Source: Methanolacinia petrolearia DSM 11571 (lineage in GTDB: Archaea > Halobacteriota > Methanomicrobia > Methanomicrobiales > Methanomicrobiaceae). From it: DNA of 64,000 nt. Shown piece after piece: positions 8,954-18,224 of the stretch; within the stretch, counting starts at the first letter, position 1; each line of letters opens with the position of its first letter. The notes beneath the pieces were generated by a model. That model did no database searches, was not told where the DNA came from, and worked only from the letters and a program-made list of their open reading frames with translations. The position numbers and the translations under genes are program-made. The stretch is from positions 1,302,001-1,366,000 of the forward strand of contig NC_014507.1 in assembly GCF_000147875.1 (NCBI RefSeq), given 5' to 3'.

Positions 8954-10138
8954 TTATTCCCCTGTGTAATACTGAATAATTCCTTTATACACTTCTACGG
9001 ACTTTTTTAATTCTTCAATTGAAACCGCTTCGTTTACACCGTGCAGCGTATTAATCTCGCCGGGTCCGTATTCTATGACATTGAATCCGTTTTTCCTTAA
9101 AAATCTCGCATCCGTAGCCGCCCATTGTACAAAAGGAGACGGGGTATCTTTGTATACCTTTTGAATATTCTCAAGAGCTATCCTGACAATATCGGAATTT
9201 TCATCCGTATACGTCGGCCATGAGAATTCTTTTGCCGTTATCCTGTCACTGGTGCATATCGAACCCAGCTCTTCCAGAAGTTCCTCCGGACTGCATCCCC
9301 ATGGGATTCTCATTTCAAGTTCGAGACAGCATTTCTGTGCAACGATATTCACCCTCTCTCCGCCCCTGATAATTCCGGGGTTGTACGTTACTTTCTTCAA
9401 AATGTTTTCAACTGAACTAATGCCTGTCGCTTTCCCGATAATTTTCCCGGATTCTTTAATAATACAATCGAATTCTTCTGAAACCGGGTATGTCCTCCTG
9501 TTTATTTCTCTTACATGACAGACGAATTCAAGTGCTTTTTCTATCGAACTGACTCCCACTTCCGGGTAAAGAGAACCATGTCCCGGCTCTCCGTTGAACT
9601 CGATCCTCATTCTCAGGATTCCTTTCTGTCCTATGGATGGATGAAGAGAGGGCGTGCATTCTGCAATGAGACAATCGCAGGGCTGTAAAAGACCTTCCCT
9701 GATCAGGTGTCTGGTCCCGGACGGTCCGCCGGACTCTTCGTCACAGACGAAACAAAGGTTGGCAGGGATATCCCGGTTTTCTAACCACTTATCAATAAAT
9801 GCCGTTATTATTGCAGCACAACCGCCCTTCATATCCGCTGTACCGCGCCCGAAGATGTACCCGTCGACGATCTTACCGGAGAAGGGATCATATTCCCACC
9901 CGTCGGGCATGGCAGGAACCACATCGACATGGCCTAAGAGCAGGAGCGGACGATTTTGGAGAACTGTCTGAATGTTGCTTTTTCCACCTGGAAGATCGGT
10001 TCTCAGAAACGGAATATCAAAATTTTCAAAAATGTTTTGTATGTAATCAATAACTGCCGATGTATCGCCCGGAGGGTTTTCACTATCAATCCTTACAAGC
10101 TCCGAACATAATTTCACAACATCGGGTCTTTCGTTCAT
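8954..10138 (-). CDS. M20 family metallopeptidase/deacylase (ArgE/DapE-like)
   Basis: A 394-aa dinuclear zinc amidohydrolase. Family metal and catalytic motifs are in order: GHVDVVP (His and catalytic Asp), GRGTADMKGG (bridging Asp), CDEESGG (general base and ligand Glu), and a C-terminal TLHGVNE histidine. A dimerisation (lid) domain sits in the middle. Substrates in this family are N-acylated amino acids or succinyl-diaminopimelate, and the exact one cannot be assigned. Its start overlaps the end of an upstream gene of unknown function by 4 bp, suggesting translational coupling. Confidence 0.85.
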   Translation of the reverse strand: MNERPDVVKLCSELVRIDSENPPGDTSAVIDYIQNIFENFDIPFLRTDLPGGKSNIQTVLQNRPLLLLGHVDVVPAMPDGWEYDPFSGKIVDGYIFGRGTADMKGGCAAIITAFIDKWLENRDIPANLCFVCDEESGGPSGTRHLIREGLLQPCDCLIAECTPSLHPSIGQKGILRMRIEFNGEPGHGSLYPEVGVSSIEKALEFVCHVREINRRTYPVSEEFDCIIKESGKIIGKATGISSVENILKKVTYNPGIIRGGERVNIVAQKCCLELEMRIPWGCSPEELLEELGSICTSDRITAKEFSWPTYTDENSDIVRIALENIQKVYKDTPSPFVQWAATDARFLRKNGFNVIEYGPGEINTLHGVNEAVSIEELKKSVEVYKGIIQYYTGE

Positions 10139-10644
10139 CTCTTCGTCGCCATGAATTCATTGAAGAGTTGATCGAGCGAGGCGCCTTTGTAGATACTCTT
10201 GATGAAATCTTTCGAGAAGAACTCCTCGATCCAGACAAGGAACTGGTTTGTGGTCGTGGGCTGGTTGCTGCCCGGATCGATTGAGATCCTGAAACTCCTG
10301 TATCCTGCAGGAGTCGAGTTGTCGTAGATCTCTCTCCACAGCGAAGGGAGTGAGCTAAACTTTTCAGGATGATTCTCTTTCAGCCAGTTGATAAATTCAG
10401 GGAAAAATGCCCTGTCTCCTTTCTTCTCCTCATCGATTCTCCACCTGAGATATTCCATATTCATCTTGTTTCTGACATTGTGGTAATTATATGCCAGGAT
10501 GCAGACCGAGAAATCGATATGTGCTATTGCATCTATGAAGTAGAAGTATAGTACCTGGTTGAAGTCCCCGACGGATTCAAGGACAAGAGATTTGCTGTAT
10601 AAAACATCCAGAACATGGTGGTATTCATTCTTTTCAAGAAGCAT
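10135..10644 (-). CDS. Uncharacterised protein (169 aa), coupled to the M20 peptidase
   Basis: I do not recognise this protein. It is soluble, with no signal peptide, is rich in aromatic residues, and has helices around an acidic central region (RIDEEKKGDRAFFPEF). A likely structured C-terminal part ends in FNEFMATKR. The 4-bp overlap with the M20 gene and the 48-bp gap from moaA suggest one transcript. Codon use looks like that of its neighbours. It is a real gene by length and coupling, but without a functional prediction. Confidence 0.6.
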   Translation of the reverse strand: MLLEKNEYHHVLDVLYSKSLVLESVGDFNQVLYFYFIDAIAHIDFSVCILAYNYHNVRNKMNMEYLRWRIDEEKKGDRAFFPEFINWLKENHPEKFSSLPSLWREIYDNSTPAGYRSFRISIDPGSNQPTTTNQFLVWIEEFFSKDFIKSIYKGASLDQLFNEFMATKR

Positions 10645-10692
10645 ATCTACCAGTTGGATTACAATTCAAAAATATTTTTGCAAATGAGCATT

Positions 10693-11577
10693 CTATTTGA
10701 AGAAAGGTTCCCTCGCATCGACTGCGGCCCTGAAGAGGTCTTCCATCTCCCTGCCGCGTTTTCCCCTTATGTCGATGTGATTGTCGTTCCTGAGAAGGCA
10801 CGGTTTCAGGAAACCGTCCGACGTGATCCTGAGCCGGTTGCAGTGAGAGCAGAATTCATTGTTATGCATCGGTTTTACAATCTCTATCTCGGCCCCTTCG
10901 AGACAGTATTTCTTCCGGTGGTGCATCCTTCTTGTAATTATGGTTTTGGACCGGGCTTTAAGATCCTCCTCAAGCTTATTGATGTCAAATCCTTTGCATT
11001 CGCCACTGCTGAAATCCATCAGTTCTATAAACTGCAGTATCAGGTTTTCTTTTGTTTTTGCGAATTCTATGAAGTCTTCGATCTCGCTGTCGTTTATCCC
11101 GTTAAGCATCACGACATTAAGTTTTACTGGGGTAAGGCCCTCTTTCAGTGCCGCATCTATACCTGCCAGGACTTTGTCAAGAGAGTCCACGCCGCTTATC
11201 TCTTTATAGCGCTCCCTGTTCAGACTGTCTATGCTTACATTGACTCTTGACAGGCCAGCTTGTTTTAGTTCATGTGCACAATCCGCAAGAAGAGTGCCGT
11301 TTGTTGTAAGTGAAGACTGCATGCTTTCAGGGATCATGGAGATGATCTCGCAGATATCCTTCCTGAGAAGCGGTTCTCCGCCGGTCAGCTTCACGCTGTT
11401 TATATTGAAGAGCTCCGCAACACTGAAGATCTCGCGAAGGTCCTCTTTCGAGATCTCCCCGCCGGATTTTTTTTCTCCTTCCCTGTGGCAGTATGAACAT
11501 TTCAGGTTGCACTTAGGAGTAAGGCTTATCCTGAGATTGGTAACCGGCCTGTTGTAGCGATCAATCAGGTGCTCCAT
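10693..11577 (-). CDS. moaA: GTP 3',8-cyclase MoaA
   Basis: The first enzyme of molybdopterin/tungstopterin cofactor synthesis, needed for formate dehydrogenase and formylmethanofuran dehydrogenase in methanogens. The radical SAM cluster ligands are C23-x3-C27-x2-C30 (KCNLKCSYC). The second, substrate-binding cluster is formed by the C-terminal CSHC...KPC group (FCSHCNRLRITSDG). The start overlaps the end of rlmE by 17 bp on the same strand, so the two are probably co-transcribed. Confidence 0.93.
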   Translation of the reverse strand: MEHLIDRYNRPVTNLRISLTPKCNLKCSYCHREGEKKSGGEISKEDLREIFSVAELFNINSVKLTGGEPLLRKDICEIISMIPESMQSSLTTNGTLLADCAHELKQAGLSRVNVSIDSLNRERYKEISGVDSLDKVLAGIDAALKEGLTPVKLNVVMLNGINDSEIEDFIEFAKTKENLILQFIELMDFSSGECKGFDINKLEEDLKARSKTIITRRMHHRKKYCLEGAEIEIVKPMHNNEFCSHCNRLRITSDGFLKPCLLRNDNHIDIRGKRGREMEDLFRAAVDAREPFFK

Positions 11578-12160
11578 GGTATCCTCTAAAATTTTTTGCG
11601 ATGATATATGTCTCCGTGCTCCCCCTGCGTGACGCTGTCGTCCTGTAGACCTTCACGGAGTAGAAAGACTCCCTGATATCGTTCAGCAGTTCCGAAAACA
11701 TCTCCCCCTGGAAGGATTTGATGACAAAGTTCCCGCCGGGCTTAAGGACCCTGCGGGCGAACTCGAATGCTTCATGATTGAGTCCTATTGCTCTTGCCTG
11801 ATCGTATGATTTGCTTCCGGAAAGTTTGGGAGATGCGTCGCATACCACTACATTCACCTCGTGAATATGCGAAATGATCTTTTCCTGTATTTTTTCAGTT
11901 GTGAAATCTCCCGTTATCTGTATTGTATTCTCTATTGGGGCGATTGGATTCAGATCGACGCCTACAATAGCTCCTGAGGTCATATCGCGCAGCACCTGCA
12001 TCCAGCTTCCAGGCGCAGCACCCAGATCGACGATATTGTCGTCATCCCTGATTATGCCGAACCGCTTCTGGATATCGAGAAGCTTATACGCAGCCCTTGA
12101 ACGATAGCCTTCGGATCTGGATTTATTGTAATATTTGTCCTTTCCCCACTGAGATCCCAT
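11561..12160 (-). CDS. rlmE: 23S rRNA (uridine-2'-O-)-methyltransferase RlmE/FtsJ
   Basis: A 199-aa Rossmann methyltransferase. The SAM-binding loop DLGAAPGSW is at about residues 45-53, and the N-terminal SQWGKDKYYNKSR with YRSRAAYKL is the classical FtsJ signature holding the first catalytic lysine. CDASPKLSG and VIKSFQGE supply the remaining K-D-K-E tetrad. It methylates the A-loop uridine of 23S rRNA in homologues. It is the first gene of a transcript running into moaA. Confidence 0.92.
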   Translation of the reverse strand: MGSQWGKDKYYNKSRSEGYRSRAAYKLLDIQKRFGIIRDDDNIVDLGAAPGSWMQVLRDMTSGAIVGVDLNPIAPIENTIQITGDFTTEKIQEKIISHIHEVNVVVCDASPKLSGSKSYDQARAIGLNHEAFEFARRVLKPGGNFVIKSFQGEMFSELLNDIRESFYSVKVYRTTASRRGSTETYIIAKNFRGYHGAPD

Positions 12161-12366
12161 AATTCTCCTGATTAAAGTATAATTTAAATTTTGTCAGCAC
12201 TTCATATAAATCATTCAATATGTGCATAATGAAAGTGCATGGCATATCACCATACTTTTTTCATCATTTTTTCATATCGAATCCGATCTTTTACATGAAA
12301 ACCAATCAAAATATATTTCTCTTCTCTGCCTAATTTAAGAATAATATAATAAATGTACGGATAAAC

Positions 12367-12377
12367 ACTATATGTTT
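12367..12377 (+). promoter_or_regulatory. TATA-like box upstream of pcn-priL
   Basis: In the 248-bp divergent spacer between rlmE and pcn, ACTATATGTTT lies about 32-42 bp before the PCNA start codon, the expected distance for an archaeal TATA box with a short leader. A run of AT-rich sequence surrounds it. The rest of the spacer shows no gene or repeat. Confidence 0.5.
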
Positions 12378-12408
12378 AATCTTAACATTCAGGATTACGG
12401 GGTATAAT

Positions 12409-13152
12409 ATGTTAAAAGCAGCAATTAACACAGGTATCTTTAAGGAATTAATAGATGTAATGGCCGCAATGGTTACTGAATGCCGCATGCACGTCAGCTC
12501 TGAAGGCTTCAAGATGCGTGCCGTAGACACGGCCAACGTTGCAATGGTATCTCTCGAACTCTCGTCCAATGCATTTACTTCTTACAATGCCACTGAGAAC
12601 GAGATCGGGGTCGACATCAATAAGATGAAGAATATCGTTGCGATGATGGAAAGAGACGAGATCCTTTCTCTTGAACTTCCTGAAGGAGGCCACAAGATGG
12701 AGATGTCTTTTTCGGGTTATAAATATTCCATTGCGCTTCTGGATGTGAATACGGTACGCAAGGATCCCAACCCTCCGTCGATAAGTCTTCCGGGAAAGGT
12801 CGTAATATCGGGTACGGCGCTTAACAATTCGATCAAAGCGGCCGCACTTGTCTCGGACAAGATCGCCTTCGGCATCAATCCCGACAAGGGAGTCTTCTAT
12901 ATGGAGGCAGATGGGGATATGGACCACATCTATTATGAGCTTGCAAAAGAGGACCTTGTCTCGTTTATCCCGGCGGAGGCAAGATCTCTGTTCTCACTGG
13001 ATTACCTGAAAGACCTTGGAAGGGTTATGGGCAAATCCGATCAGGTAGAGATTCATATAGGTGTGGATCACCCTGTAAAATTCGTATTCAGCATCGCAGA
13101 CGGAAAAGGGCATGTAGAATATCTTCTTGCGCCGCGTATTGAAGCTGACTGA
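12409..13152 (+). CDS. pcn: DNA polymerase sliding clamp (PCNA)
   Basis: The 247-aa homotrimeric clamp that tethers replicative polymerase, FEN1 and ligase to DNA. The whole length aligns by eye to archaeal PCNA: N-terminal ELIDVMAAMVTECRMHV, the interdomain connector after residue 115, and the C-terminal GHVEYLLAPRIE. It is separated from priL by 2 bp, so clamp and primase large subunit are expressed together. Confidence 0.96.
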   Translation: MLKAAINTGIFKELIDVMAAMVTECRMHVSSEGFKMRAVDTANVAMVSLELSSNAFTSYNATENEIGVDINKMKNIVAMMERDEILSLELPEGGHKMEMSFSGYKYSIALLDVNTVRKDPNPPSISLPGKVVISGTALNNSIKAAALVSDKIAFGINPDKGVFYMEADGDMDHIYYELAKEDLVSFIPAEARSLFSLDYLKDLGRVMGKSDQVEIHIGVDHPVKFVFSIADGKGHVEYLLAPRIEAD

Positions 13153-13154
13153 AG

Positions 13155-14198
13155 ATGCCGGTTGAGCTCGACAAGAAAGACCTTGCAAAATATCCTTTTT
13201 TAAAAGAAGCCCAGAAACTTGTCGGCGAAAGTGGTTACTCTATCGATTCTCTTATCGGTAAGAAATCCTTCATTGTCAAAAAAGGCGCTGAAAGGGTTGA
13301 GAAAGCAATAAAATTCGATTACAACTTCGATGATGTCCGGCTCGATATGGCCGAGTGGGAGATCCTGTCATATGCATTCGCAAGGATCCTGATCTCCTGC
13401 CTGAGTGAAAGAAATCTTATCGGCCGTTTATGCCGCTATGAATCTGAAAGGGCCTCTTTTTTTCTCCAGGCTGAAGTGCCGGATAAAAAAAACTACATAG
13501 CCTCTGTAGTCGGCCTTAATCCTGATGAGAACCGGATCCCTGTCATCGATTATATCGGCCTCTGCACGGCTCTGCACGATTCGAAATGGAGGCTGATAAA
13601 CAGGGATGTTGGCTCAGGTTTTGTAAAGATCGATAAGAGCGAGTATGATGAACTGATAAAAGAGCGAATCAGGACGATGCTCGAGGATCAACTCCCCCTC
13701 AAGGTGGGTGAAGAGATCTGCGTCATGCTCAAATCCCTTACCGACGAACTTTCCGCAGGTTACCAGGAGATGCTCCTGGAGCAGTTCGGGGAGGTGGATG
13801 AAGACTCTTTCCCCCCGTGCATGAAAGCCATAATCAATGCAGTTACCGAAGGAACGAATATCCCTCATACCGCCCGCTTCTCACTCACGGCATTCATGCA
13901 TGTAATCGGTATGGACAGCACCCAGATCGTTGAGGTCTATACACGCGCTCCTGATTTCGATGTGGAAAAAACGATGTACCAGGTCGAGCATATCTCAGGT
14001 AGCGGAGGAACCGAGTATACACCCCCGTCATGCCCGACTATGAAGACGTACGGATTATGCGTAAACAGGGATTCGTACTGCAAAAATATCAGCCATCCAT
14101 TGTCATATTACAGGGCAAGAAAGAAGGCCCTGAAGAACAGTCCTGCATATAATGAGGAAAAACCTCAAAGCAGTCAAAATAAAGAAGAAAATTCCTGA
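13155..14198 (+). CDS. priL: DNA primase large subunit PriL
   Basis: The 347-aa regulatory subunit of the archaeal/eukaryal-type primase. The C-terminal iron-sulfur domain is recognisable from cysteines in PPSCPTMKTYGLCV, DSYCKN and an earlier one near SFPPCMKA, which together ligate a [4Fe-4S] cluster needed for initiation. The C-terminus is a charged, low-complexity tail (EEKPQSSQNKEE). It directly follows pcn. The small catalytic subunit is not in the window. Confidence 0.93.
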   Translation: MPVELDKKDLAKYPFLKEAQKLVGESGYSIDSLIGKKSFIVKKGAERVEKAIKFDYNFDDVRLDMAEWEILSYAFARILISCLSERNLIGRLCRYESERASFFLQAEVPDKKNYIASVVGLNPDENRIPVIDYIGLCTALHDSKWRLINRDVGSGFVKIDKSEYDELIKERIRTMLEDQLPLKVGEEICVMLKSLTDELSAGYQEMLLEQFGEVDEDSFPPCMKAIINAVTEGTNIPHTARFSLTAFMHVIGMDSTQIVEVYTRAPDFDVEKTMYQVEHISGSGGTEYTPPSCPTMKTYGLCVNRDSYCKNISHPLSYYRARKKALKNSPAYNEEKPQSSQNKEENS

Positions 14199-14202
14199 TC
14201 TT

Positions 14203-14385
14203 TTATTGAGCCTTATAGGTATTGCTGATTAAATATCCGCCTGCGCTCATGCATGCCATGAATAATATTAGTGCGAGAAGTGTTGCATATCCTGCCGGTA
14301 AAACCATCGGAAGGGCAAATACCGCAAGTATTAACACGATAAGGCTTGCTGCAGCAACAGATACATCCAGTACGACCGAATTCAT
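14203..14385 (-). CDS. Small two-helix membrane protein (60 aa)
   Basis: A short frame read against priL, with two hydrophobic helices (residues about 8-30 and 34-54) split by a PAGYA turn and a short polar C-terminus. Its amino acid composition is that of a real membrane protein, and its stop lies 4 bp from that of priL. I do not recognise the family. An ATG start with an AT-rich upstream region fits a short-leader transcript. It could be spurious, but the clean pair of transmembrane segments argues for a gene. Confidence 0.5.
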   Translation of the reverse strand: MNSVVLDVSVAAASLIVLILAVFALPMVLPAGYATLLALILFMACMSAGGYLISNTYKAQ

Positions 14386-14490
14386 GAATACATATTGGTA
14401 AATTCCCTTTATTAATGATAGGTAGGAATTCCCGTCATCTCATTTCCGGCGACCTGTCATGAAATAAAGTATAATGACCATATAATTATC

Positions 14491-15045
14491 ATGGGCCCGG
14501 ACGGAAAAGAGAAAGTAATCGAAGCGGTTCAAAAGGCGGTCGGAAAGATCTCGGAATACATGAACCCCCAACTGATACCGGAAGTCGGAATGAACATAGG
14601 GTTCGCGATTTCTGATGCGACATCTGTCAGTGACGTTGCAGCAGTGGAGGGCAGAATCGTCAGAAAAGGAGATGCCGTATTTCCTGTAGGGGACGTTAAG
14701 ATGGGTGCAAGCGATCATGTGGCCCGGATTATAATTACGGCAATGAAATACGATCCTGAGATGAGGGCCGCCGCAAACGTCCGGTATTCCGATGCGATCC
14801 TTAAGGTACTGGAAGATATGCCGCTTGAGATCCGGTCGTTCGATCGGGGCAGAGAGCCTGCCGGTGTAAGTACGATGGACTGGGGTGTTGCATCATGCTG
14901 TAGCGAGGATGACGTGCCCGATGTAATATATGATCTGGGTGCAGTAGGAAAAGAGCCTATGATACGAATTCTCGGTGAAGATCCTGCCTCTGTTGTCAAT
15001 AATATTCTTATGCTCTCAGAACGCATAAATGATAAAATATTGTAG
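14491..15045 (+). CDS. Stand-alone ThiN-type thiamine-phosphate synthase domain protein
   Basis: A 184-aa protein matching the ThiN domain that archaea use in place of ThiE to make thiamine phosphate, normally fused to ThiD or to a DNA-binding domain. Recognisable motifs are EGRIVRKGD...VKMGASDHVARI, ANVRYS and SFDRGREP...MDWGV. Here the domain stands alone, without kinase or HTH, so it could be an enzyme or a thiamine-phosphate sensor. It lies 9 bp before the S17e gene. Confidence 0.8.
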   Translation: MGPDGKEKVIEAVQKAVGKISEYMNPQLIPEVGMNIGFAISDATSVSDVAAVEGRIVRKGDAVFPVGDVKMGASDHVARIIITAMKYDPEMRAAANVRYSDAILKVLEDMPLEIRSFDRGREPAGVSTMDWGVASCCSEDDVPDVIYDLGAVGKEPMIRILGEDPASVVNNILMLSERINDKIL

Positions 15046-15054
15046 GTAAAGTAA

Positions 15055-15246
15055 ATGGCAATTAAACCGACATACATCAAAGCGACAAGTCTTGAACTTC
15101 TTGAGAAGCACGGAGATAAATTTACTGGAAGTTTCGACGAGAACAAACTGGCAGTATCCGAAGTTGCAATCATAAGCTCAAAGCGTGTCCGCAACAGAAT
15201 TGCAGGCGCAGTGACGAGAAAAGTTAATAGAAGAAAAAACATATAA
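15055..15246 (+). CDS. rps17e: 30S ribosomal protein S17e
   Basis: A 63-aa archaeal/eukaryal small-subunit protein. The N-terminal PTYIKATSLELLEKHGDKF and the basic SSKRVRNRIAGAVTR tail are characteristic of S17e. It is followed 6 bp later by dapA, so it starts or lies within the lysine biosynthesis transcript, an arrangement seen in other methanogens. Confidence 0.94.
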   Translation: MAIKPTYIKATSLELLEKHGDKFTGSFDENKLAVSEVAIISSKRVRNRIAGAVTRKVNRRKNI

Positions 15247-15252
15247 ATCCTC

Positions 15253-16128
15253 ATGTTTGAGGGTGTTTATCCGGCACTAATTACTCCTTTTAGGGATAAC
15301 CTGAATCGGGATCTTGATCTGGACGGGTTATCTTCCAATATTGAATTCCTGATTTCAGAGGGAGTTCATGGAATTGTTCCGTGTGGCTCCACCGGCGAAT
15401 CGGCAACGCTTACTTTTGAGGAGCACGAGAAAGTAACCTCGAGGGCTATTGATACGGCAAACGGCAGGGTGCCTGTGCTTGCCGGAACCGGCTCCAACAA
15501 CACCGTGGAAGCGGTAAGGTTTACCAAAGCTGCAAAGAACCAGGGGGCTGACGGCGTCCTGGTACTTAGCCCGTATTACAATAAGCCCAACAGGTCCGGG
15601 CTTGTCAAGCATTACAACACGCTTGCCGATCTGGATATCCCTGTTGTCATCTATAATGTGCCCGGAAGAACGGGACAGAATCTTCCTGCCGATCTTATAA
15701 TCGAGCTGGCGGAGAACCCGAACATCGTAGGGATCAAAGAGGCATCCGGCGATCTCTCGCAGATGTCCCGGATCATCGAGGGAACCATCGACATGGACTT
15801 TGATGTGATCTCCGGTGACGACATGCTGACTCTGCCCCTTCTTGCAATAGGCGGGACAGGGGTTATAAGCGTGGCCGCGAATGTCGAACCAGGGCGTATG
15901 GTTTCCATGTATGAAAAATTCATGGCAGGAGACCTTGAGGCTGCCAGAAAGATACATTTCGAGATGGGCCCTCTCTTCAGGGGGATGTTCATAGAAACGA
16001 ACCCGATACCTGTCAAGAAGGCCGTCGGACTCCGGGGAATGGCGGCAGGCCCCTTAAGGCTCCCGCTTGACGACCTTGAGGAAGAGAAGGTTAATTCATT
16101 GAAGGAGGTTCTGAGCATTTATGATTAA
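15253..16128 (+). CDS. dapA: 4-hydroxy-tetrahydrodipicolinate synthase
   Basis: A class I aldolase-fold enzyme condensing pyruvate with aspartate semialdehyde, the first committed step to lysine. The Schiff-base lysine is K162 (GIKEASGD), the catalytic tyrosine Y134 lies in IYNVPGRTG, and the Thr of CGSTGES completes the proton relay. Length 291 aa is normal. It overlaps dapB by 8 bp. Confidence 0.95.
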   Translation: MFEGVYPALITPFRDNLNRDLDLDGLSSNIEFLISEGVHGIVPCGSTGESATLTFEEHEKVTSRAIDTANGRVPVLAGTGSNNTVEAVRFTKAAKNQGADGVLVLSPYYNKPNRSGLVKHYNTLADLDIPVVIYNVPGRTGQNLPADLIIELAENPNIVGIKEASGDLSQMSRIIEGTIDMDFDVISGDDMLTLPLLAIGGTGVISVAANVEPGRMVSMYEKFMAGDLEAARKIHFEMGPLFRGMFIETNPIPVKKAVGLRGMAAGPLRLPLDDLEEEKVNSLKEVLSIYD

Positions 16129-16882
16129 AGTTGCAATATGCGGCGCCCTCGGAAGGATGGGGCAGACTATAGGAAAGATGGTGGATGAATCTGACGACCT
16201 GGAGCTTGTAGGCGGAGTGGATGTAAAAGCGGGCAGTACTTTTGGTGTTGAAGTTTTTCCGTCCACAGAGATTGAAAAGTTCCTTGAGGAGAAGAAACCT
16301 GATGTAATAGTGGACTTCACGATCGCCTCCGCTGCGGTTGGAAATATCCGTGCCGCCTCGAAGCACAAAGTGGCGCTTGTAGTTGGGACCACGGGCTTTA
16401 CCCCCGAACAGCGCAGCGAGATCAATTCAATGATCGAAGGAAATGTGCCTGCCGTGATATCCAGCAATTTCAGTGTCGGGGTCAATATCTTCTGGAAACT
16501 TGTGCGGGAGGCTGCTAAGAGGCTTGGCGATTACGATATCGAAGTCATCGAGGCTCATCACCATTTCAAAAAGGACGCACCCAGCGGAACCGCGAACACG
16601 ATAATCGATATCATCAAACAGGAAGTCGGCGACAGGGAGGAAATGTACGGCCGGAAGGGCATGGTCGGAGAGAGAGGCAACGAGATCGGAGTTCATGTCA
16701 TCCGCGGAGGCGATATCGTAGGTGACCATTCCGTTCTTTTCGCAGGCAACAATGAAGTGATCGAACTCTCCCACAGGGCCTCTGATCGCGCAGTGTTTGC
16801 GCACGGCGTATTACGATCAATAAGATGGGTCTATGGAAAGAGTCCTGCCGTTTATTCGATGAACGACGTGCTTAATCTTTGA
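16121..16882 (+). CDS. dapB: 4-hydroxy-tetrahydrodipicolinate reductase
   Basis: The NAD(P)H-dependent second enzyme of the diaminopimelate route. The nucleotide-binding loop GALGRMGQ is at residues 8-15, and the catalytic HHHFKKDAPSGT (His146-148, Lys) near residues 146-157 is intact. Length 253 aa is typical. The overlap with dapA implies coupled translation; the gene is followed by an 81-bp gap and a ferredoxin. Confidence 0.95.
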   Translation: MIKVAICGALGRMGQTIGKMVDESDDLELVGGVDVKAGSTFGVEVFPSTEIEKFLEEKKPDVIVDFTIASAAVGNIRAASKHKVALVVGTTGFTPEQRSEINSMIEGNVPAVISSNFSVGVNIFWKLVREAAKRLGDYDIEVIEAHHHFKKDAPSGTANTIIDIIKQEVGDREEMYGRKGMVGERGNEIGVHVIRGGDIVGDHSVLFAGNNEVIELSHRASDRAVFAHGVLRSIRWVYGKSPAVYSMNDVLNL

Positions 16883-16963
16883 ATAATAATACATTTTTTT
16901 CGTTGATAACAATCGAAACTTTATTTTTCTTTAATAGGCATACTTTCTTCGAGGTTTTTAAAA

Positions 16964-17137
16964 ATGGTAGCAGTTGTAGACGCTGATAAATGCACAGGCT
17001 GTGAAACCTGCGTAGATGTCTGTCCTTCTGAAGCAATTAATATGGAGGATGGCATTGCCGTCGTTGACGCTGATGCATGTGTAGATTGTGAATCCTGTGT
17101 GGATGAGTGCCCTGCAGAGGCAATCCACATGGAGTAA
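16964..17137 (+). CDS. 2[4Fe-4S] ferredoxin (57 aa)
   Basis: A short frame starting at ATG 16964 and ending at TAA 17137. Two cluster motifs, CTGCETCVDVCP and CVDCESCVDECP, give the classical C-x2-C-x2-C-x3-C-P pattern twice. The two halves are near repeats (VDADKCTGC / VDADACVDC), showing internal duplication. A GAGG element lies about 9 bases before the start. It sits between dapB and asd but has its own AT-rich upstream region, so it may be transcribed alone. It is probably a general low-potential electron carrier. Confidence 0.93.
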   Translation: MVAVVDADKCTGCETCVDVCPSEAINMEDGIAVVDADACVDCESCVDECPAEAIHME

Positions 17138-17188
17138 AAAAGGAAAATAATCCTTTTATACTTAAGTTAACCTATCCTTTTCTAATCC

Positions 17189-18208
17189 ATGATCAATGTA
17201 GGAGTACTTGGTGCGACCGGGGCTGTAGGTCAGAGGTTTGTTCAGCTTCTTTCCGATCATCCGTGGTTTAACCTGCAGACACTAACCGCCTCTGAAAGAA
17301 GTGCGGGCAAGAGTTACTGTGATGCCGTTAACTGGCGGCTTGATGAACCGTTCCCGGAAAGTGCGGGAGAAATAATTGTTAAAGATACTACTGTAGACTG
17401 TGTAAAAGATCTCGACCTGGTCTTTTCCGCGCTTCCCGCCGACCTTGCCGGAGGACTGGAGACCGCCATTGCAGATGCGGGCGTTGGCGTTTTCAGCAAT
17501 GCATCCTCCCACAGGATGGATGTGGATGTTCCTCTTGTAGTACCCGAAGTAAATCCCGATCATCTCGGCCTGATCGACGTCCAGCGTGACAGGGGCCGTG
17601 ACGGTTTCATCGTTACGAACCCTAACTGTTCGACAATTGTCATGGTAATGGCACTGAACCCTATCAGGAACCGCAGTTTCAGCGATGTCCGCGTCGCAAC
17701 GATGCAGGCAATTTCAGGAGCAGGCTTTCAGGGAGTCTCGGCGATGGAGATCTATGACAATGTCGTTCCGTACATCGGTTCAGAGGAAAAAAAGATGGAA
17801 ACGGAGCCCCTGAAGATCATGGGGCGCCTGGATGGATCTGTCATACAAAATGCCGGATTTTCCGTCAGCGCCAGCTGCCACAGGGTTCCTGTAATAGATG
17901 GCCACACGCTGGCTATATGGGCGGATGTTAAAGAGGAGCCTGATCTGATAAAGGACGATTTCAGAAATTACAGGGCGCCGTTTTCCGGTCTTCCTACACA
18001 GCCGACCAAATCGATCCATTTCTTTGATAAAGAGCAGGATCGCCCCCAGCCCAGGCTCGATCGCCGTCGCGGCGATGGCATGACCGTCTCGGTAGGACGT
18101 GTGCGCGAGGGATTAAGATTTATAGCAATGGGCCATAATACCATACGTGGAGCAGCCGGAGCTTCGGTAATGAATGCGGAACTGGCCGTCAGCAAAAAAG
18201 TTCTCTGA
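17189..18208 (+). CDS. asd: Aspartate-semialdehyde dehydrogenase
   Basis: It makes aspartate semialdehyde for lysine, threonine and methionine. The NADP loop GATGAVGQR opens the protein, the nucleophile is Cys147 in NPNCSTI, and His239 in [11 protein letters not shown] is the acid-base residue. The 339-aa length and the lack of the bacterial insertion place it in the archaeal/fungal class. It forms a lysine-pathway cluster with dapA and dapB and is followed 16 bp later by alba. Confidence 0.95.
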   Translation: MINVGVLGATGAVGQRFVQLLSDHPWFNLQTLTASERSAGKSYCDAVNWRLDEPFPESAGEIIVKDTTVDCVKDLDLVFSALPADLAGGLETAIADAGVGVFSNASSHRMDVDVPLVVPEVNPDHLGLIDVQRDRGRDGFIVTNPNCSTIVMVMALNPIRNRSFSDVRVATMQAISGAGFQGVSAMEIYDNVVPYIGSEEKKMETEPLKIMGRLDGSVIQNAGFSVSASCHRVPVIDGHTLAIWADVKEEPDLIKDDFRNYRAPFSGLPTQPTKSIHFFDKEQDRPQPRLDRRRGDGMTVSVGRVREGLRFIAMGHNTIRGAAGASVMNAELAVSKKVL

Positions 18209-18224
18209 AGAGGAGATGGTTACA

